Origin: Nanoarchaeota archaeon SCGC AAA011-G17
GTDB taxonomy: Archaea; Nanobdellota; Nanobdellia; SCGC-AAA011-G17
Length of the DNA stretch: 64,000 bases
Assembly: GCA_000402515.1 (NCBI GenBank)
Contig: AQRL01000036.1
Span: forward strand, 1 to 64,000
Reading direction: 5' to 3'
Shown: positions 23,856-32,733 of the stretch, piece after piece
How the letters are laid out: the number at the start of each line of letters is the position of its first letter
Position numbering within the stretch: position 1 is the stretch's first letter
Notes under the pieces: model-generated
What the model was told of the DNA's origin: nothing
The model's input: only the letters and a program-made list of their open reading frames with translations
Database searches by the model: none
Made by a program: the position numbers and the translations under genes

Positions 23856-25118
23856 ATGTCAAATATAATTGATACTATAAAATTACTCAATCCTTGGTGG
23901 GAAGATGAAAGAGTTAGCGAGGAGCTTGCCAAACAGTATAAAAGAAGCTTTTTTGATAAAATACAAGAATTTAAGAAATATAAGCAAATAATTATTCTTA
24001 CAGGATTAAGGAGAGTTGGAAAAACCACCCTTATCTATCAAACAGTAAAAGAGCTGCTTAATGGAACTGACTCAAAAAGAATTTTTTATTTTAGTTTTGA
24101 CAAGGAGGTTGATGATTTAGTAGAACTTTTTGAAAATTACAAAGAGCTAACGGGAATAAACTACAAAAAAGAAAAAATTTTTGTTTTTTTTGATGAAATA
24201 ACCCGATTTAAAAAATGGGCTATTGAACTGAAATTAATTTATGACTCCTGTCCTAATATAAAATTTTGTATTTCATCGTCAAGCAGCATTAATTTGGAAG
24301 AAGATGCTATAAAAAATCTTGCGGGGAGATATTTCCTAATTAATATAAGCCCTTTGAGCTTTAAAGAATTTTTAGAATTAAGGGGTAAGGAAAAAATGAT
24401 TAAAAATTATAGGCTCTACTCAAGGGAAATAAAAAAAGAGTTTTTTTCTTATTTATTGAGGAGCTTTCCAGAAACAGTAAATTGGGATAATGAACTAGTT
24501 ATCAAGGATTATCTTAGAACAACAATTATAGATAAGATAATTAAATCAGATCTTCCAGAAAGATTCAACAATATTAATAAAGAATTACTGTATAATCTCC
24601 TAGAATTATTTTATAAGGAGCCAGGATTTTATCTTGATTATGATAATTTATCAAAAAATTTAAGGATAAGTAAGAACACACTATACACTCACATTTTCTA
24701 TCTTGAATTCTGCTATCTAATAAGAATTGTGAAAAATTTCAGGCCCAGCACACTCTCAACAAGCAGAAAGCTACAAAGAGTTTATCCTTATTGGTGGAAT
24801 TTGGTATATTGCTATGGAGAAAATAATGACAAAATTTTAGAGTCTTTTGTCTTAAGCATAATAGACGGAAAGTATTATTGGAGGAATTTAGAAAAAGAAA
24901 TTGATTTCTTAAAAATTGAAGGCAGGAATATTCTGCCTATTGAAGTTAAAAACAGAGAAAGAGTTGAAGAGCGAGATTTGAATACATTAAAATTATTTAT
25001 GAGCAAGTATAAATTAAAAAAATCTCTTCTTTTATATCTTGGAGATGAAAAAATCAGAGATTATGATAGTGGAAAGATTGAATTTATTCCATTCTGGAAA
25101 TGGCTCTTAACAGAATAA
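23856..25118 (+). CDS. AAA ATPase with DUF4143-type C-terminal domain
   Basis: A 420-residue member of the large prokaryotic AAA_14/DUF4143 family. Walker A is GLRRVGKTT at about 50-58, Walker B is KIFVFFDEI, and a sensor-type SSSSSINLEE follows. A winged-helix region is near 250-285. The C-terminus has ILPIEVKN, the restriction-endonuclease-like core of DUF4143. Its role is unknown; members are frequently found on mobile modules. The promoter GAAAGATTTAAATATAAG is strong and close to the start. With the next gene it fills the segment between the two tRNA-Arg copies. Confidence 0.85.
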   Translation: MSNIIDTIKLLNPWWEDERVSEELAKQYKRSFFDKIQEFKKYKQIIILTGLRRVGKTTLIYQTVKELLNGTDSKRIFYFSFDKEVDDLVELFENYKELTGINYKKEKIFVFFDEITRFKKWAIELKLIYDSCPNIKFCISSSSSINLEEDAIKNLAGRYFLINISPLSFKEFLELRGKEKMIKNYRLYSREIKKEFFSYLLRSFPETVNWDNELVIKDYLRTTIIDKIIKSDLPERFNNINKELLYNLLELFYKEPGFYLDYDNLSKNLRISKNTLYTHIFYLEFCYLIRIVKNFRPSTLSTSRKLQRVYPYWWNLVYCYGENNDKILESFVLSIIDGKYYWRNLEKEIDFLKIEGRNILPIEVKNRERVEERDLNTLKLFMSKYKLKKSLLLYLGDEKIRDYDSGKIEFIPFWKWLLTE

Positions 25119-25119
25119 C

Positions 25120-25494
25120 ATGGGAACAACAACTTTTTATTTAAGGCACAATGATATTGGGAGAAAATTAAGTGAGATGACTAAAGAAGAATTAGATAAA
25201 CTTGATAATCTTTCTCCATATAAAAAAGATAACTCTGCTTTTGGATGGTTTGTTCCATTTGAACTCCATAATGGAAATGTATATCTTCTAATTTTCTGGA
25301 AAGGAAGACTTATTAGATTAGACGAGGCACCAAATAAGCTTAATAGAAAATATTATAGCAGATTAGCAGGAAAAACTACTAAGGAACATGAGTGGACTGT
25401 TCTAAAGAAATTTCTATTAAATGAGATAGAGAAATTGGATAAAGAGTTTAAAAAATCCGTAAGAAGTAAACAAATTCATAAATCAAAAGAATAA
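25120..25494 (+). CDS. hypothetical protein in tRNA-Arg-flanked module
   Basis: A 124-residue soluble protein starting 1 nt after the ATPase stop, so co-expressed with it. It has several aromatic residues (FGWFVPFEL, LLIFWKGRLIRL) and a very basic C-terminal helix (KKSVRSKQIHKSKE). I do not recognise a family. It may be the partner or client of the DUF4143 ATPase. Confidence 0.55.
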   Translation: MGTTTFYLRHNDIGRKLSEMTKEELDKLDNLSPYKKDNSAFGWFVPFELHNGNVYLLIFWKGRLIRLDEAPNKLNRKYYSRLAGKTTKEHEWTVLKKFLLNEIEKLDKEFKKSVRSKQIHKSKE

Positions 25495-25577
25495 AAATAA
25501 ATATCACTAAGAGAAAGATATTTATAAAAAAGAAAAAGAAGAAATACTTAAAAAACTATAAGCTAGCTCTTAATTAT

Positions 25578-25652
25578 GCCCGGGTAGCTCAGCTTGGATA
25601 GAGCACCACACTCCTAATGTGGGGGTCGAGGGTTCGAATCCCTTCTCGGGCG
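25578..25652 (+). tRNA. tRNA-Arg (CCU)
   Basis: A complete 75-nt cloverleaf: acceptor GCCCGGG with CTCGGGC (one G-U), discriminator G, D-arm GCTC..GAGC, anticodon stem CCACA:TGTGG with loop CTCCTAA, and T-arm GAGGG TTCGAAT CCCTT. No intron. A TATA-like CTTAAAAAAC lies about 30 nt upstream. It shares 60 identical bases with the broken copy at 23636. Confidence 0.95.
25584..25643 (+). repeat. 60-bp direct repeat, right copy (tRNA-Arg body)
   Basis: Identical to 23642-23701; the intervening 1.88 kb carries the DUF4143 ATPase and its small partner. Confidence 0.85.
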
Positions 25653-25655
25653 CTT

Positions 25656-26501
25656 TTATTTAATGTATTTTTTATGAACTTTCAAATACCTTCTTGTAAA
25701 ATAATTAAAGAAATTATCTTCATCCTTCTGCAAAGCCCGATAATAAGATTTTCTCTTTTTATACTCAATTATAATCATAGGATAGTTAGCATGCCATAAA
25801 ATATAATTTATTATTAATCTTCCAACTCTCCCATTTCCATCTCCGAAGGGATGTATCCTCTCAAATTTATAATGCATTCTTGCTGCAAACTCAACAGGAT
25901 TCATTATTTTATTTTTGTTATAGAAACTGATTAAGCTTTTCATTAAGCTATTTACCTTTTGCCAATCTGGTGCGATATAATCTCCAACTCTGACATGATA
26001 ATCACGAAACTTTCCAGCAATATCTTGCTTTGTATCCTTAAACAAAGATTTATGCCATTTTAAAATAAGTTCATTATTAAAATTTTCTTTCTTTCTAAGC
26101 ATATCCAAAAAAACAGATACATGTGCTTCAGTTTCTTTTACATCTCTCAATGGCTTATTCGGGGCAATTTTGTATTCAACTAATTCTTTTGTTTCCTCTA
26201 ATGTTATTTTTGAACCTTCAATAGCATTTGTGTTATATGTGAAAGAGATTGCAATCTGCTCTTTTATTTTTTCTTTTATCGTTTCCGGATATTTTACCCA
26301 TTCTTTCTGAAACCCATTTTTTATCTTTTTGAATAATTTAAAAAGATTATTTTTGCTACATTCTTCTAAGAAAGACTTTTTTATATCTTCAATATTTTCT
26401 GGTATTTCTTTGCCCAAATATTTTTCTTTAGTTACTACTTTACTGTCCTTTCTAAAAGAATGCTGTAGATAGTAATAGTTCTTTCTTTTTATTATCCTCA
26501 T
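25656..26501 (-). CDS. Fic-domain protein (AMP transferase), self-inhibited class
   Basis: A 281-residue Fic protein that transfers AMP, or another nucleotide-derived group, onto target hydroxyls. The catalytic motif HPFGDGNGR is at 217-225 with the base His217. An inhibitory helix motif T-x3-E-G (TNAIEG, 91-96) precedes it, as in class II Fic proteins, so activity is probably held in check until Glu95 is displaced. The first 40 residues (YYYLQHSFRKDSKVVTKEKY) resemble the N-terminus of archaeal Fic proteins. Its gene ends against the tRNA-Arg 3' end. Confidence 0.93.
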   Translation of the reverse strand: MRIIKRKNYYYLQHSFRKDSKVVTKEKYLGKEIPENIEDIKKSFLEECSKNNLFKLFKKIKNGFQKEWVKYPETIKEKIKEQIAISFTYNTNAIEGSKITLEETKELVEYKIAPNKPLRDVKETEAHVSVFLDMLRKKENFNNELILKWHKSLFKDTKQDIAGKFRDYHVRVGDYIAPDWQKVNSLMKSLISFYNKNKIMNPVEFAARMHYKFERIHPFGDGNGRVGRLIINYILWHANYPMIIIEYKKRKSYYRALQKDEDNFFNYFTRRYLKVHKKYIK

Positions 26502-26590
26502 ACCAATACTATATCATTACAAATATTTAAATTTATTGTTTTTGTGAAATATGTAATGGTAATTATTGTGGTGTATATTTTTTATAACCC

Positions 26591-28015
26591 TTATTTTCTA
26601 TATCTGTAAAAAAGAATTATTATAAACAAATTAACTATTAATACAAAGGCAGAAGTAAATGGCAGAAGGGATATTCCTACGCATGGAACCTCTGTCTGGA
26701 TTTCACTGTCAACAATACCATTTGTCATTACTATTTGTTTTAGTATCTGCTTGCCGTCAACACACGGGCCATTTTCATAAGAAATGATTGTTCCATTTCC
26801 AAAATCAGAACTGCACTGATCCCAGCAGCCTATAAACGGCTGGTTTGCTGTTTCCTGAGGGCAATCCAGTGTAAAACCATAGTAATTTCCAACACCATTT
26901 ATCCTGTCTAAGCCTGTATCTTCCAATATTTTATCACAACATTGGGCAGTTGATTTTTCCCCAGCTATTTCACAGACAAGAACATTATCACATAAATCAC
27001 CTATACCGTCACTATCTGCATCTGCCTGATCTGGATTTGGAATAAAGGGGCAGTTGTCGATATCATCCATTATACCATCACCATCTAAATCACCAAGGCA
27101 TCTTCTTGTCCCCAAAATTTCGTTTACAGAACATAATACTCCTGCTTTACAACTATCTTGCTGGCCCACACAATCATTACAACCACAGCCCTCCCCCTCT
27201 TCACATATCTCATTTTGAGTTATACAACCTTTTACTCCTCCACCACCACAATCTGGATCTTTTGGAGTACATCCACAAATACAACTGTCTCCTGCATTAC
27301 ATGTTGCTCCTCCACATCCAATTTGATTTTTAGATGAACAGTAAGAAGCAGAACAATCGGGATCTGGTACTGGACAACCTCGGGCACAGCCATTTCCTGA
27401 ACTGCATGTAATTCCAGAACAATCTGGGTCTGATAATGGAGCACAATCTATTAAACAGCCATCTCCTGGATTGCATGTTGCTCCTCCGCAGCCTTGCTGA
27501 TTTAGATAAGAGCAATAAGAAGCACCACAATCTGGATCTACAGGATTACCTCCAAGAGCACATCCATCTCCTGCACTACAGGTAATATCTTCACAAAAAA
27601 ATCTACATGTCCCATCAGTACAAAGAACCTGCCCATCTTCACAAAGACCCCTACACAAAACACCAGATGGGTCTAATTTATTATTTTCATTTATGCTGGC
27701 TTTACATTCTCCAGGGCTACATTGATTATTATCCAACTGCCAAGAGCATTCTGTTTGTGATGTACAGATACATTTTGCACAGGGGTTTACTGTTACTAAT
27801 GTATTTGGTATTGCTGGGGGATAAAAAACATCTATTGTTGTATTACACCCTGCATAGCCTATTTCTTCACTTGAAAGACAGTTTGGATTATCCAATGGAC
27901 AGGCACAGACATTCAAAGAAGGATAACAGCCTGCTCCACAACAGATTGCATCTGAGGAAGGAACCAGAATTATTAATCCTGAAATAAATATGAAAAAAAA
28001 TAATAGTTTTTTCAT
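26591..28015 (-). CDS. cysteine-rich secreted protein with thrombospondin type-3 repeat and C-terminal anchor
   Basis: A 474-residue surface protein. A signal peptide (about 1-22) is followed by repeated units of the form CNAGDxCxxGCxPxDPDC, about seven copies over 110-255. A calcium-binding type-3 repeat follows (DLDGDGIMDDIDNCP, NPDQADADSDGIGDLCDN), then a second cysteine region and a C-terminal transmembrane helix (LLPFTSAFVLIVNLFIIILF) with a basic tail. It belongs to a three-gene minus-strand surface operon with 28012 and 28533 and overlaps the former by 4 nt. Adhesion or host contact is plausible; function unknown. Confidence 0.8.
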   Translation of the reverse strand: MKKLLFFFIFISGLIILVPSSDAICCGAGCYPSLNVCACPLDNPNCLSSEEIGYAGCNTTIDVFYPPAIPNTLVTVNPCAKCICTSQTECSWQLDNNQCSPGECKASINENNKLDPSGVLCRGLCEDGQVLCTDGTCRFFCEDITCSAGDGCALGGNPVDPDCGASYCSYLNQQGCGGATCNPGDGCLIDCAPLSDPDCSGITCSSGNGCARGCPVPDPDCSASYCSSKNQIGCGGATCNAGDSCICGCTPKDPDCGGGGVKGCITQNEICEEGEGCGCNDCVGQQDSCKAGVLCSVNEILGTRRCLGDLDGDGIMDDIDNCPFIPNPDQADADSDGIGDLCDNVLVCEIAGEKSTAQCCDKILEDTGLDRINGVGNYYGFTLDCPQETANQPFIGCWDQCSSDFGNGTIISYENGPCVDGKQILKQIVMTNGIVDSEIQTEVPCVGISLLPFTSAFVLIVNLFIIILFYRYRK

Positions 28016-28524
28016 TTTCTTATTTTATGAATTATATAATAAGTTGCAATTGCCACTGCTATTAAAATTGCTGCTATAACATAATATGGATTTCTTTGCT
28101 TTTCTATCTGGGCCTGCTGTGTCTCTTTTTGGAATCCCTGCTTAAATAATTCCAATTGTTTTTTATTTGCTTTATTTAATTCCTCTCTCTGCTTCAAAAC
28201 ATCTGTTTCTGTTGAGCCAAACTGCAGTTCCTGCTCAAAATTTAATCCGTTAGATGAAGTTATAGTAATTGTATGCTTGCCTGGCTCTATTGTCGGAAAG
28301 ATTGAGATTGCTTTTTTTGAGGCTAACCTTTGCACCAGAATGTTTTCTTCCCCTTGATCTATACTATATTTTAAATCATTGTAATTAATCGCTGTTGGGT
28401 TAAGTATTCTCAGCCTTGCTGAGCCTGTTTCTGGTGTGTAGGAAACTATCGAGATTTCTAAATCCTGGGCAAATGTAATTGGAATTAGGAACAGTGCTAT
28501 AATTAATAAGATTATTTTTTTCAT
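28012..28524 (-). CDS. signal-anchored surface protein with C-terminal membrane helix
   Basis: About 170 residues from the ATG at 28524, chosen because GGAGG lies 6-7 nt upstream and a signal peptide (MKKIILLIIALFLIPITFAQ) begins there. A longer frame back to 28596 only overlaps the preceding gene. One beta-sandwich domain (LEISIVSYTPETGSARLRIL) precedes a coiled, Gln/Lys-rich stalk (about 105-140), a transmembrane helix near 145-163 and a basic tail. It is the middle gene of a surface operon; a stalked beta domain suggests an exposed structural part. Confidence 0.75.
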   Translation of the reverse strand: MKKIILLIIALFLIPITFAQDLEISIVSYTPETGSARLRILNPTAINYNDLKYSIDQGEENILVQRLASKKAISIFPTIEPGKHTITITSSNGLNFEQELQFGSTETDVLKQREELNKANKKQLELFKQGFQKETQQAQIEKQRNPYYVIAAILIAVAIATYYIIHKIRK

Positions 28525-28532
28525 TTTTCCTC

Positions 28533-30548
28533 CTAATAACATGCTGGGTCTTCTGTTAAGGTATTTGGTTGACATTCTCCATAAGATATTGGCCATAAAT
28601 CTTTTTCTCCCTTTGCCTGCCTTTGTTGATTTTCACTAACTTTAGCACGACATACATCATATTTATAACAACAAGTGGAAGATACCTCTGATGTTAAATC
28701 TGTACAGACATTACCTCTACATGCATCATTAGATGAGCATTGGGCATTAGATGTACAGCATTTTTTTCCATCTGTTTTTGTAATGCCGGCACAATTTTGG
28801 TCTGCACAATCTGCTAATCCATTACAATTATTATCTAGAGTATCTGAGCATAAAGCCTGTGTGTTTTCTAATTTACCTGGATTTATATTTACATTATTGT
28901 CATTACAATCCTGACTATTTGTTACATATCCTGCTGGTTTGGAGCAAGCAGTTGTTGTTGATGTGCTGCCATAATTATCACTATCAGAATCAAGATAATA
29001 AGTTATAAGAGGAGTACTTCCAACGCAATTATTATTACAGTCATTTGTTCCACCACAACCACAGGCCTGCCCATAATAAGAAGGATTTGCAGGGATTGCT
29101 GCTGAGCAAGAGCCATCACACTGGATTGTTCCCGGGTTGGTCTGGCCACAGTTGTTTGTCTGAGAGTTACATATCTGCCCAAAATTTTGTACACAACAGG
29201 ATCCACAATCTTTCGAGCATGATCCACAATCTTCCCCCGATTCACAGATATTGTTACCACAGACTGCTCTTGGCGGAGGAGGAGAAGGAGGAGTACCGCA
29301 TGATGCTCCCATCTTGATATTGCCGTTGGTATCAAATCTTCCCCTACATGGCTCATTACAGCCAGATAATTCTTCCTTTATATCCCCTGGCGTTCCGGAT
29401 GAGCAACCGTCATTGTGATTCTCATAATAATAATGAAGCCCTACAGGGTATTTTGAAGATTCTCCCCATCTTTTCCATATACTATTTACAGTACAAATTA
29501 TATTCTGTTTTTCACAGACACATTTTGCAACATCATACCAAGAACCAGAGCATGTTGTTACGGGGAGACAAGTTTGAGTTTCTGCTGGCTTGTTTGCTAT
29601 TGTACCACAATTCTTTGAATCTGTACATGTTCTTGTTTGTGCTCCATTAGTACATGCTGACCAAGCAGAACAACTCCACGATTCCTGACAGGCAATGCTT
29701 TGTAATGTCGTCATCAGGCTGTTTTTGTCTGCTGTCCATGGTAAAATATTTTTTGAGTCAAAGGCATCTTTATTTTCATTATCATAAGCATTACATGTTG
29801 CTTTGATTGTTTTACCTGCCCAATTGGTGGGAATTGAAAATGAATATTTAAAATCAGCACCAGACCATTGCATAGGCTGTGGGTTTATTGTCCATGATTC
29901 TCCTAGTGGACCAACCCATACTTTAGCATTTAGGAAAGAGTCCCCTTTGTCATCTGTGAAATCACAAGTTAGAGTTACTTGTGTGTTAATTGCTGGATTT
30001 GAGTTAGAGGTTGTAACTCCTGATATATATTGTGGGGGGTTGTTTATACTTGGAACATAAGTAATAGCTATTGATGTTTCTTTTTGATTATTAGCTGTGT
30101 CATATGCTTTCGCTTGCAGATTAAATATGTCATATGCTTTCGCTTGCAGAAGAAATTGAGCTGGATTTTGGAAGGTTATTTGTTTACTCCAAGATGTTGT
30201 TCCTGTAGCTAACTCCCAATTACCCTCATCTAACCTTACTTCTACTTTTGCTATTCCAGAAGTATCAGAGGCTGTTCCTGAGACTGTTATTGTAGGAGTA
30301 GTAAATGCCTGACCTGTTGTCGGGGAGGTTATTGTGACTGCCGGAAGGATTGTATCTGAGATTGTACATCCACACCATCCTTGTCCCATTAGAGATATAG
30401 ATTCAATAATTGATCTATCTGCATCTCTTGTACAATAATAATTTACGCTGCATATTGTTATTCCTTGTTTTGAACAGGTAATTGAGTTAACATTAGGGAT
30501 AATCAATAAAGAGAATACTAAGAATATTATCAATACACCCCTTTTCAT
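28533..30548 (-). CDS. large secreted cysteine-rich protein with Ig-like and MopE-type metal-binding motifs
   Basis: A 671-residue protein with a signal peptide (MKRGVLIIFLVFSLLIIPNV). Bacterial Ig-like domains (AVTITSPTTGQAF; NNPPQYISGVTTSNS), a TSP1-like WSCSAWSACTNGAQTRTC, then cysteine knots and a MopE-type motif (DCNDNNVNINPGKLE..CSDTLDNNCNG) occur in order. An in-frame 30-bp tandem duplication repeats LQAKAYD. No C-terminal membrane helix is evident, so it may be shed or bound by partners. First gene of the three-gene surface operon. Confidence 0.8.
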   Translation of the reverse strand: MKRGVLIIFLVFSLLIIPNVNSITCSKQGITICSVNYYCTRDADRSIIESISLMGQGWCGCTISDTILPAVTITSPTTGQAFTTPTITVSGTASDTSGIAKVEVRLDEGNWELATGTTSWSKQITFQNPAQFLLQAKAYDIFNLQAKAYDTANNQKETSIAITYVPSINNPPQYISGVTTSNSNPAINTQVTLTCDFTDDKGDSFLNAKVWVGPLGESWTINPQPMQWSGADFKYSFSIPTNWAGKTIKATCNAYDNENKDAFDSKNILPWTADKNSLMTTLQSIACQESWSCSAWSACTNGAQTRTCTDSKNCGTIANKPAETQTCLPVTTCSGSWYDVAKCVCEKQNIICTVNSIWKRWGESSKYPVGLHYYYENHNDGCSSGTPGDIKEELSGCNEPCRGRFDTNGNIKMGASCGTPPSPPPPRAVCGNNICESGEDCGSCSKDCGSCCVQNFGQICNSQTNNCGQTNPGTIQCDGSCSAAIPANPSYYGQACGCGGTNDCNNNCVGSTPLITYYLDSDSDNYGSTSTTTACSKPAGYVTNSQDCNDNNVNINPGKLENTQALCSDTLDNNCNGLADCADQNCAGITKTDGKKCCTSNAQCSSNDACRGNVCTDLTSEVSSTCCYKYDVCRAKVSENQQRQAKGEKDLWPISYGECQPNTLTEDPACY
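30098..30150 (-). repeat. 30-bp in-frame tandem duplication
   Basis: A 23-bp unit (TGTCATATGCTTTCGCTTGC plus AGA) at 30098-30120 recurs exactly at 30128-30150, period 30. It adds ten residues to an Ig-like domain (LQAKAYD twice). Probably a recent slippage or duplication event. Confidence 0.9.
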
Positions 30549-30592
30549 AGTATAAAAAAGAATATTAGTTTATAAAAATCTTTTGGTTAAAT

Positions 30593-31173
30593 TTATATTA
30601 GATTCAGAATTATTTTCTGCATTCCTTTCGGGTAATGCCTTATATATGAATTTAATTTTTTTCTGTCTATCTTACTAATTGTATTCTTTAAAGCTTCTTC
30701 GCTTAATTTTTCCTTGAAGTAGAGCATATCAATAAATGTCTTTTCAATGTTGGAGTAAGGAAGAGCAACCCTATCATTAAAATAATCAAAACCAAAAAAA
30801 TATTTTTTATTTATTCTTCTTATAAGAACATTCCCCCCCAAGATATTTCTTATTCCCGGCTTTATTTTTCTTGCTGTTATTATTATTGGGATGGTTTCCT
30901 GCTCCAATAAATTATGAAAACTAGAGAATCCTGCAAACCAAGATAGGCTGGCTTGAAACAAAAAACAGCCAAGGAAGAGTCATTTAAGGAGGTGTAATAT
31001 CCTTTGGCTAATCTTTTTATCTTTTTCTTCAGCAATAAATTTCTTATCAACTACTTGGTATACTGCCTGACATTTTTCCTTTTTTTTACTATCTTTTCAA
31101 TAGAATTATAACTGACTACCTTACTCTTTTTAAATAATTCCTTTATTTCTTCCTGATATTTTATCTTTCCCAT
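30593..31173 (-). pseudogene. decayed AbiEi-like antitoxin
   Basis: Three successive frames together spell an AbiEi-type antitoxin. Frame one from the ATG at 31173 gives the winged helix (KELFKKSKVVSYNSIEKIV). Frame two gives AKGYYTSLNDSSLAVFCFKP. Frame three, a 122-residue open frame ending at 30593, gives HNLLEQETIPIIITARKIKP and KKYFFGFDYFNDRVALPYSN. The last part resembles the intact protein at 37080-37793 (QKYFFGYNKENYRGYD). At least two frameshifts are needed and no toxin gene adjoins, so it is dead. Confidence 0.7.
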
Positions 31174-31295
31174 TGTTTTATGTAATCAACATGGGTTACT
31201 AATATGTATAACTTCCGCTGATTCTTAAATTTTTATTATTTTTTAAAACAATAGTTTATTGCTGGAGTTGAGGCAGAGCTAATTGCAATACCAAT

Positions 31296-32471
31296 TTACT
31301 TATTAGTTAAATGCTTTGACAAATTTATAATATTAGTAAAGATTATTTCGCAATTTTCCTCTTTTATTATCTTTTCTTCGCCTTTGTAAAATACAACTAA
31401 TGCCTTTCTTGGTTTATATTCTTTAATAAATGATAATAACCCCCTCCCTATTTTTTTCGGGTTTGTCAGTTTTACTTCAATAGGCAAAACTCCCTCTTTT
31501 TCTATAACAAAATCAACTTCTGATCCTGATTTTGATCTCCAGTATTTTGGAATAAGGCTGGTTTTTATAAGTTCATCAAACACATAATTCTCAAACAATG
31601 CTCCATCAATTTCAGAATCAAACTTCTTTGAAGTATAATTTCTTATACCAGAATCAATAAAATATATTTTTGGCTGTTTCGTTATCTCTTTAAGCTTATT
31701 CCTAAAAAAAGGGATTGCTGCAAAAACTAAGTTGCTCTTTTCTAAGGCGCATAAATATTTTTTTATTGACTGAAACGAGAGGTTAATGTTTTTTGAGATT
31801 TCATTATAAGAAATCAAGCCTCCGACAGACAATGAGAGATACCTTGTGAATTCTTCTAGAGATTTTATATTTTCTATTGAAAAGTTCTGCGCAACATCTT
31901 TTAGCAGCATTATTTCATATAAATCTTTTAGAATTGTTTTTTTAATTTCTAACTCGCTGTTAGCCACCACCATCGGATAGCCTCCATAGACTGCATGCTC
32001 CCAGACAATTCTTTCTGCTATCTGTTTATTAAGCTCTTTATGGTGCATTGCTTTGGTAAACTCATTTAATGAAAGGGGGTACAATCTTAAGATTGACACT
32101 CTTCCCACAAGATAGGACAAAACCTGCTTTCCTAAAATTAATTCAGATGAAGAAGTAATCCAAAGCTTATGGCCTTTATCTGCCAAATATTTTAAATTTC
32201 TTCCAGCTTCCTTGCAGTAATGAACTTCATCTAAAATTGTAACCTCATTGCTTTCTACATACTGCCTTTCAAATTTCTTGACATCTTCCTCAAATAAGTT
32301 TCTTACATCAGGATCATCAAAAAGAACATATTTTGATTTTAGAGTTTTTGCCTGTTCTTTTAAGAAAGTTGTTTTGCCTGCCTGCCTTGGCCCGACTAAG
32401 GCGATTATTGGATAAATTTCTTTAATCTTGTCAAATTGCTCTTTTATCTCTCGTTCAATGTATTCTGCCAT
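31296..32471 (-). CDS. AAA ATPase with DUF4143 domain
   Basis: A 391-residue member of the AAA_14/DUF4143 family. Walker A is GPRQAGKTT at 27-35, Walker B is EVTILDEVHYC, and ITSSSELIL is the sensor region. A winged-helix segment is followed by the endonuclease-like core (RSKSGSEVDFVIEKEGVLPI, then EVKLT), whose E-VDF-E-K pattern resembles a PD-(D/E)XK site. It is a second, more canonical copy of the family beside the 23856 gene. The biological role of the family is not settled. Monocistronic. Confidence 0.88.
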   Translation of the reverse strand: MAEYIEREIKEQFDKIKEIYPIIALVGPRQAGKTTFLKEQAKTLKSKYVLFDDPDVRNLFEEDVKKFERQYVESNEVTILDEVHYCKEAGRNLKYLADKGHKLWITSSSELILGKQVLSYLVGRVSILRLYPLSLNEFTKAMHHKELNKQIAERIVWEHAVYGGYPMVVANSELEIKKTILKDLYEIMLLKDVAQNFSIENIKSLEEFTRYLSLSVGGLISYNEISKNINLSFQSIKKYLCALEKSNLVFAAIPFFRNKLKEITKQPKIYFIDSGIRNYTSKKFDSEIDGALFENYVFDELIKTSLIPKYWRSKSGSEVDFVIEKEGVLPIEVKLTNPKKIGRGLLSFIKEYKPRKALVVFYKGEEKIIKEENCEIIFTNIINLSKHLTNK

Positions 32472-32504
32472 AATTATCTATAATCATCTGGATTTATAAA
32501 TTTT

Positions 32505-32569
32505 ACTATTATTAATGTTTAGTTTAATTTTAGTATGACTATTATTAATGTTTAGTTTAATTTTAGTAT
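32505..32569 (+). repeat. 33-bp tandem repeat, two copies
   Basis: ACTATTATTAATGTTTAGTT and the 12 following bases occur at 32505-32536 and again at 32538-32569. It lies upstream of the ATPase start on one side and the surface-protein gene on the other. Confidence 0.85.
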
Positions 32570-32651
32570 TTTAGGTGGGTTATAATCTTTTTTCCTTTCT
32601 TCTCATCTTTTGTTGCACTTATAAGGCAATCTCTGACTTCTTTTGTTGTAC

Positions 32652-32677
32652 GATATCATGACATTTGTCACGGTATC
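32652..32677. promoter_or_regulatory. palindromic operator candidate
   Basis: TGACA-TT-TGTCA is a perfect 5+5 inverted repeat, extended outward by GATA/TATC arms with two mismatched positions. It ends about 20 nt upstream of the TATA box TTAAATTTATATATA for the 32734 gene. The binding protein is unknown. Confidence 0.5.
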
Positions 32678-32733
32678 ACACAATATGACAACATTGGGTT
32701 AAATTTATATATAAGTTTTCTTTCTTAATAGAT

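Noticed and set aside
23642-25643. CRISPR-like interpretation of the 60-bp repeat
   Set aside because: Only two copies, 1.9 kb apart, and the repeat is a tRNA body.
29003-29356. Open frames opposite or out of frame in the cysteine-rich genes (for example here and 33344-33598, 27106-27333)
   Set aside because: Shadow frames from biased Cys/Gly codons; no start signals or protein-like composition.
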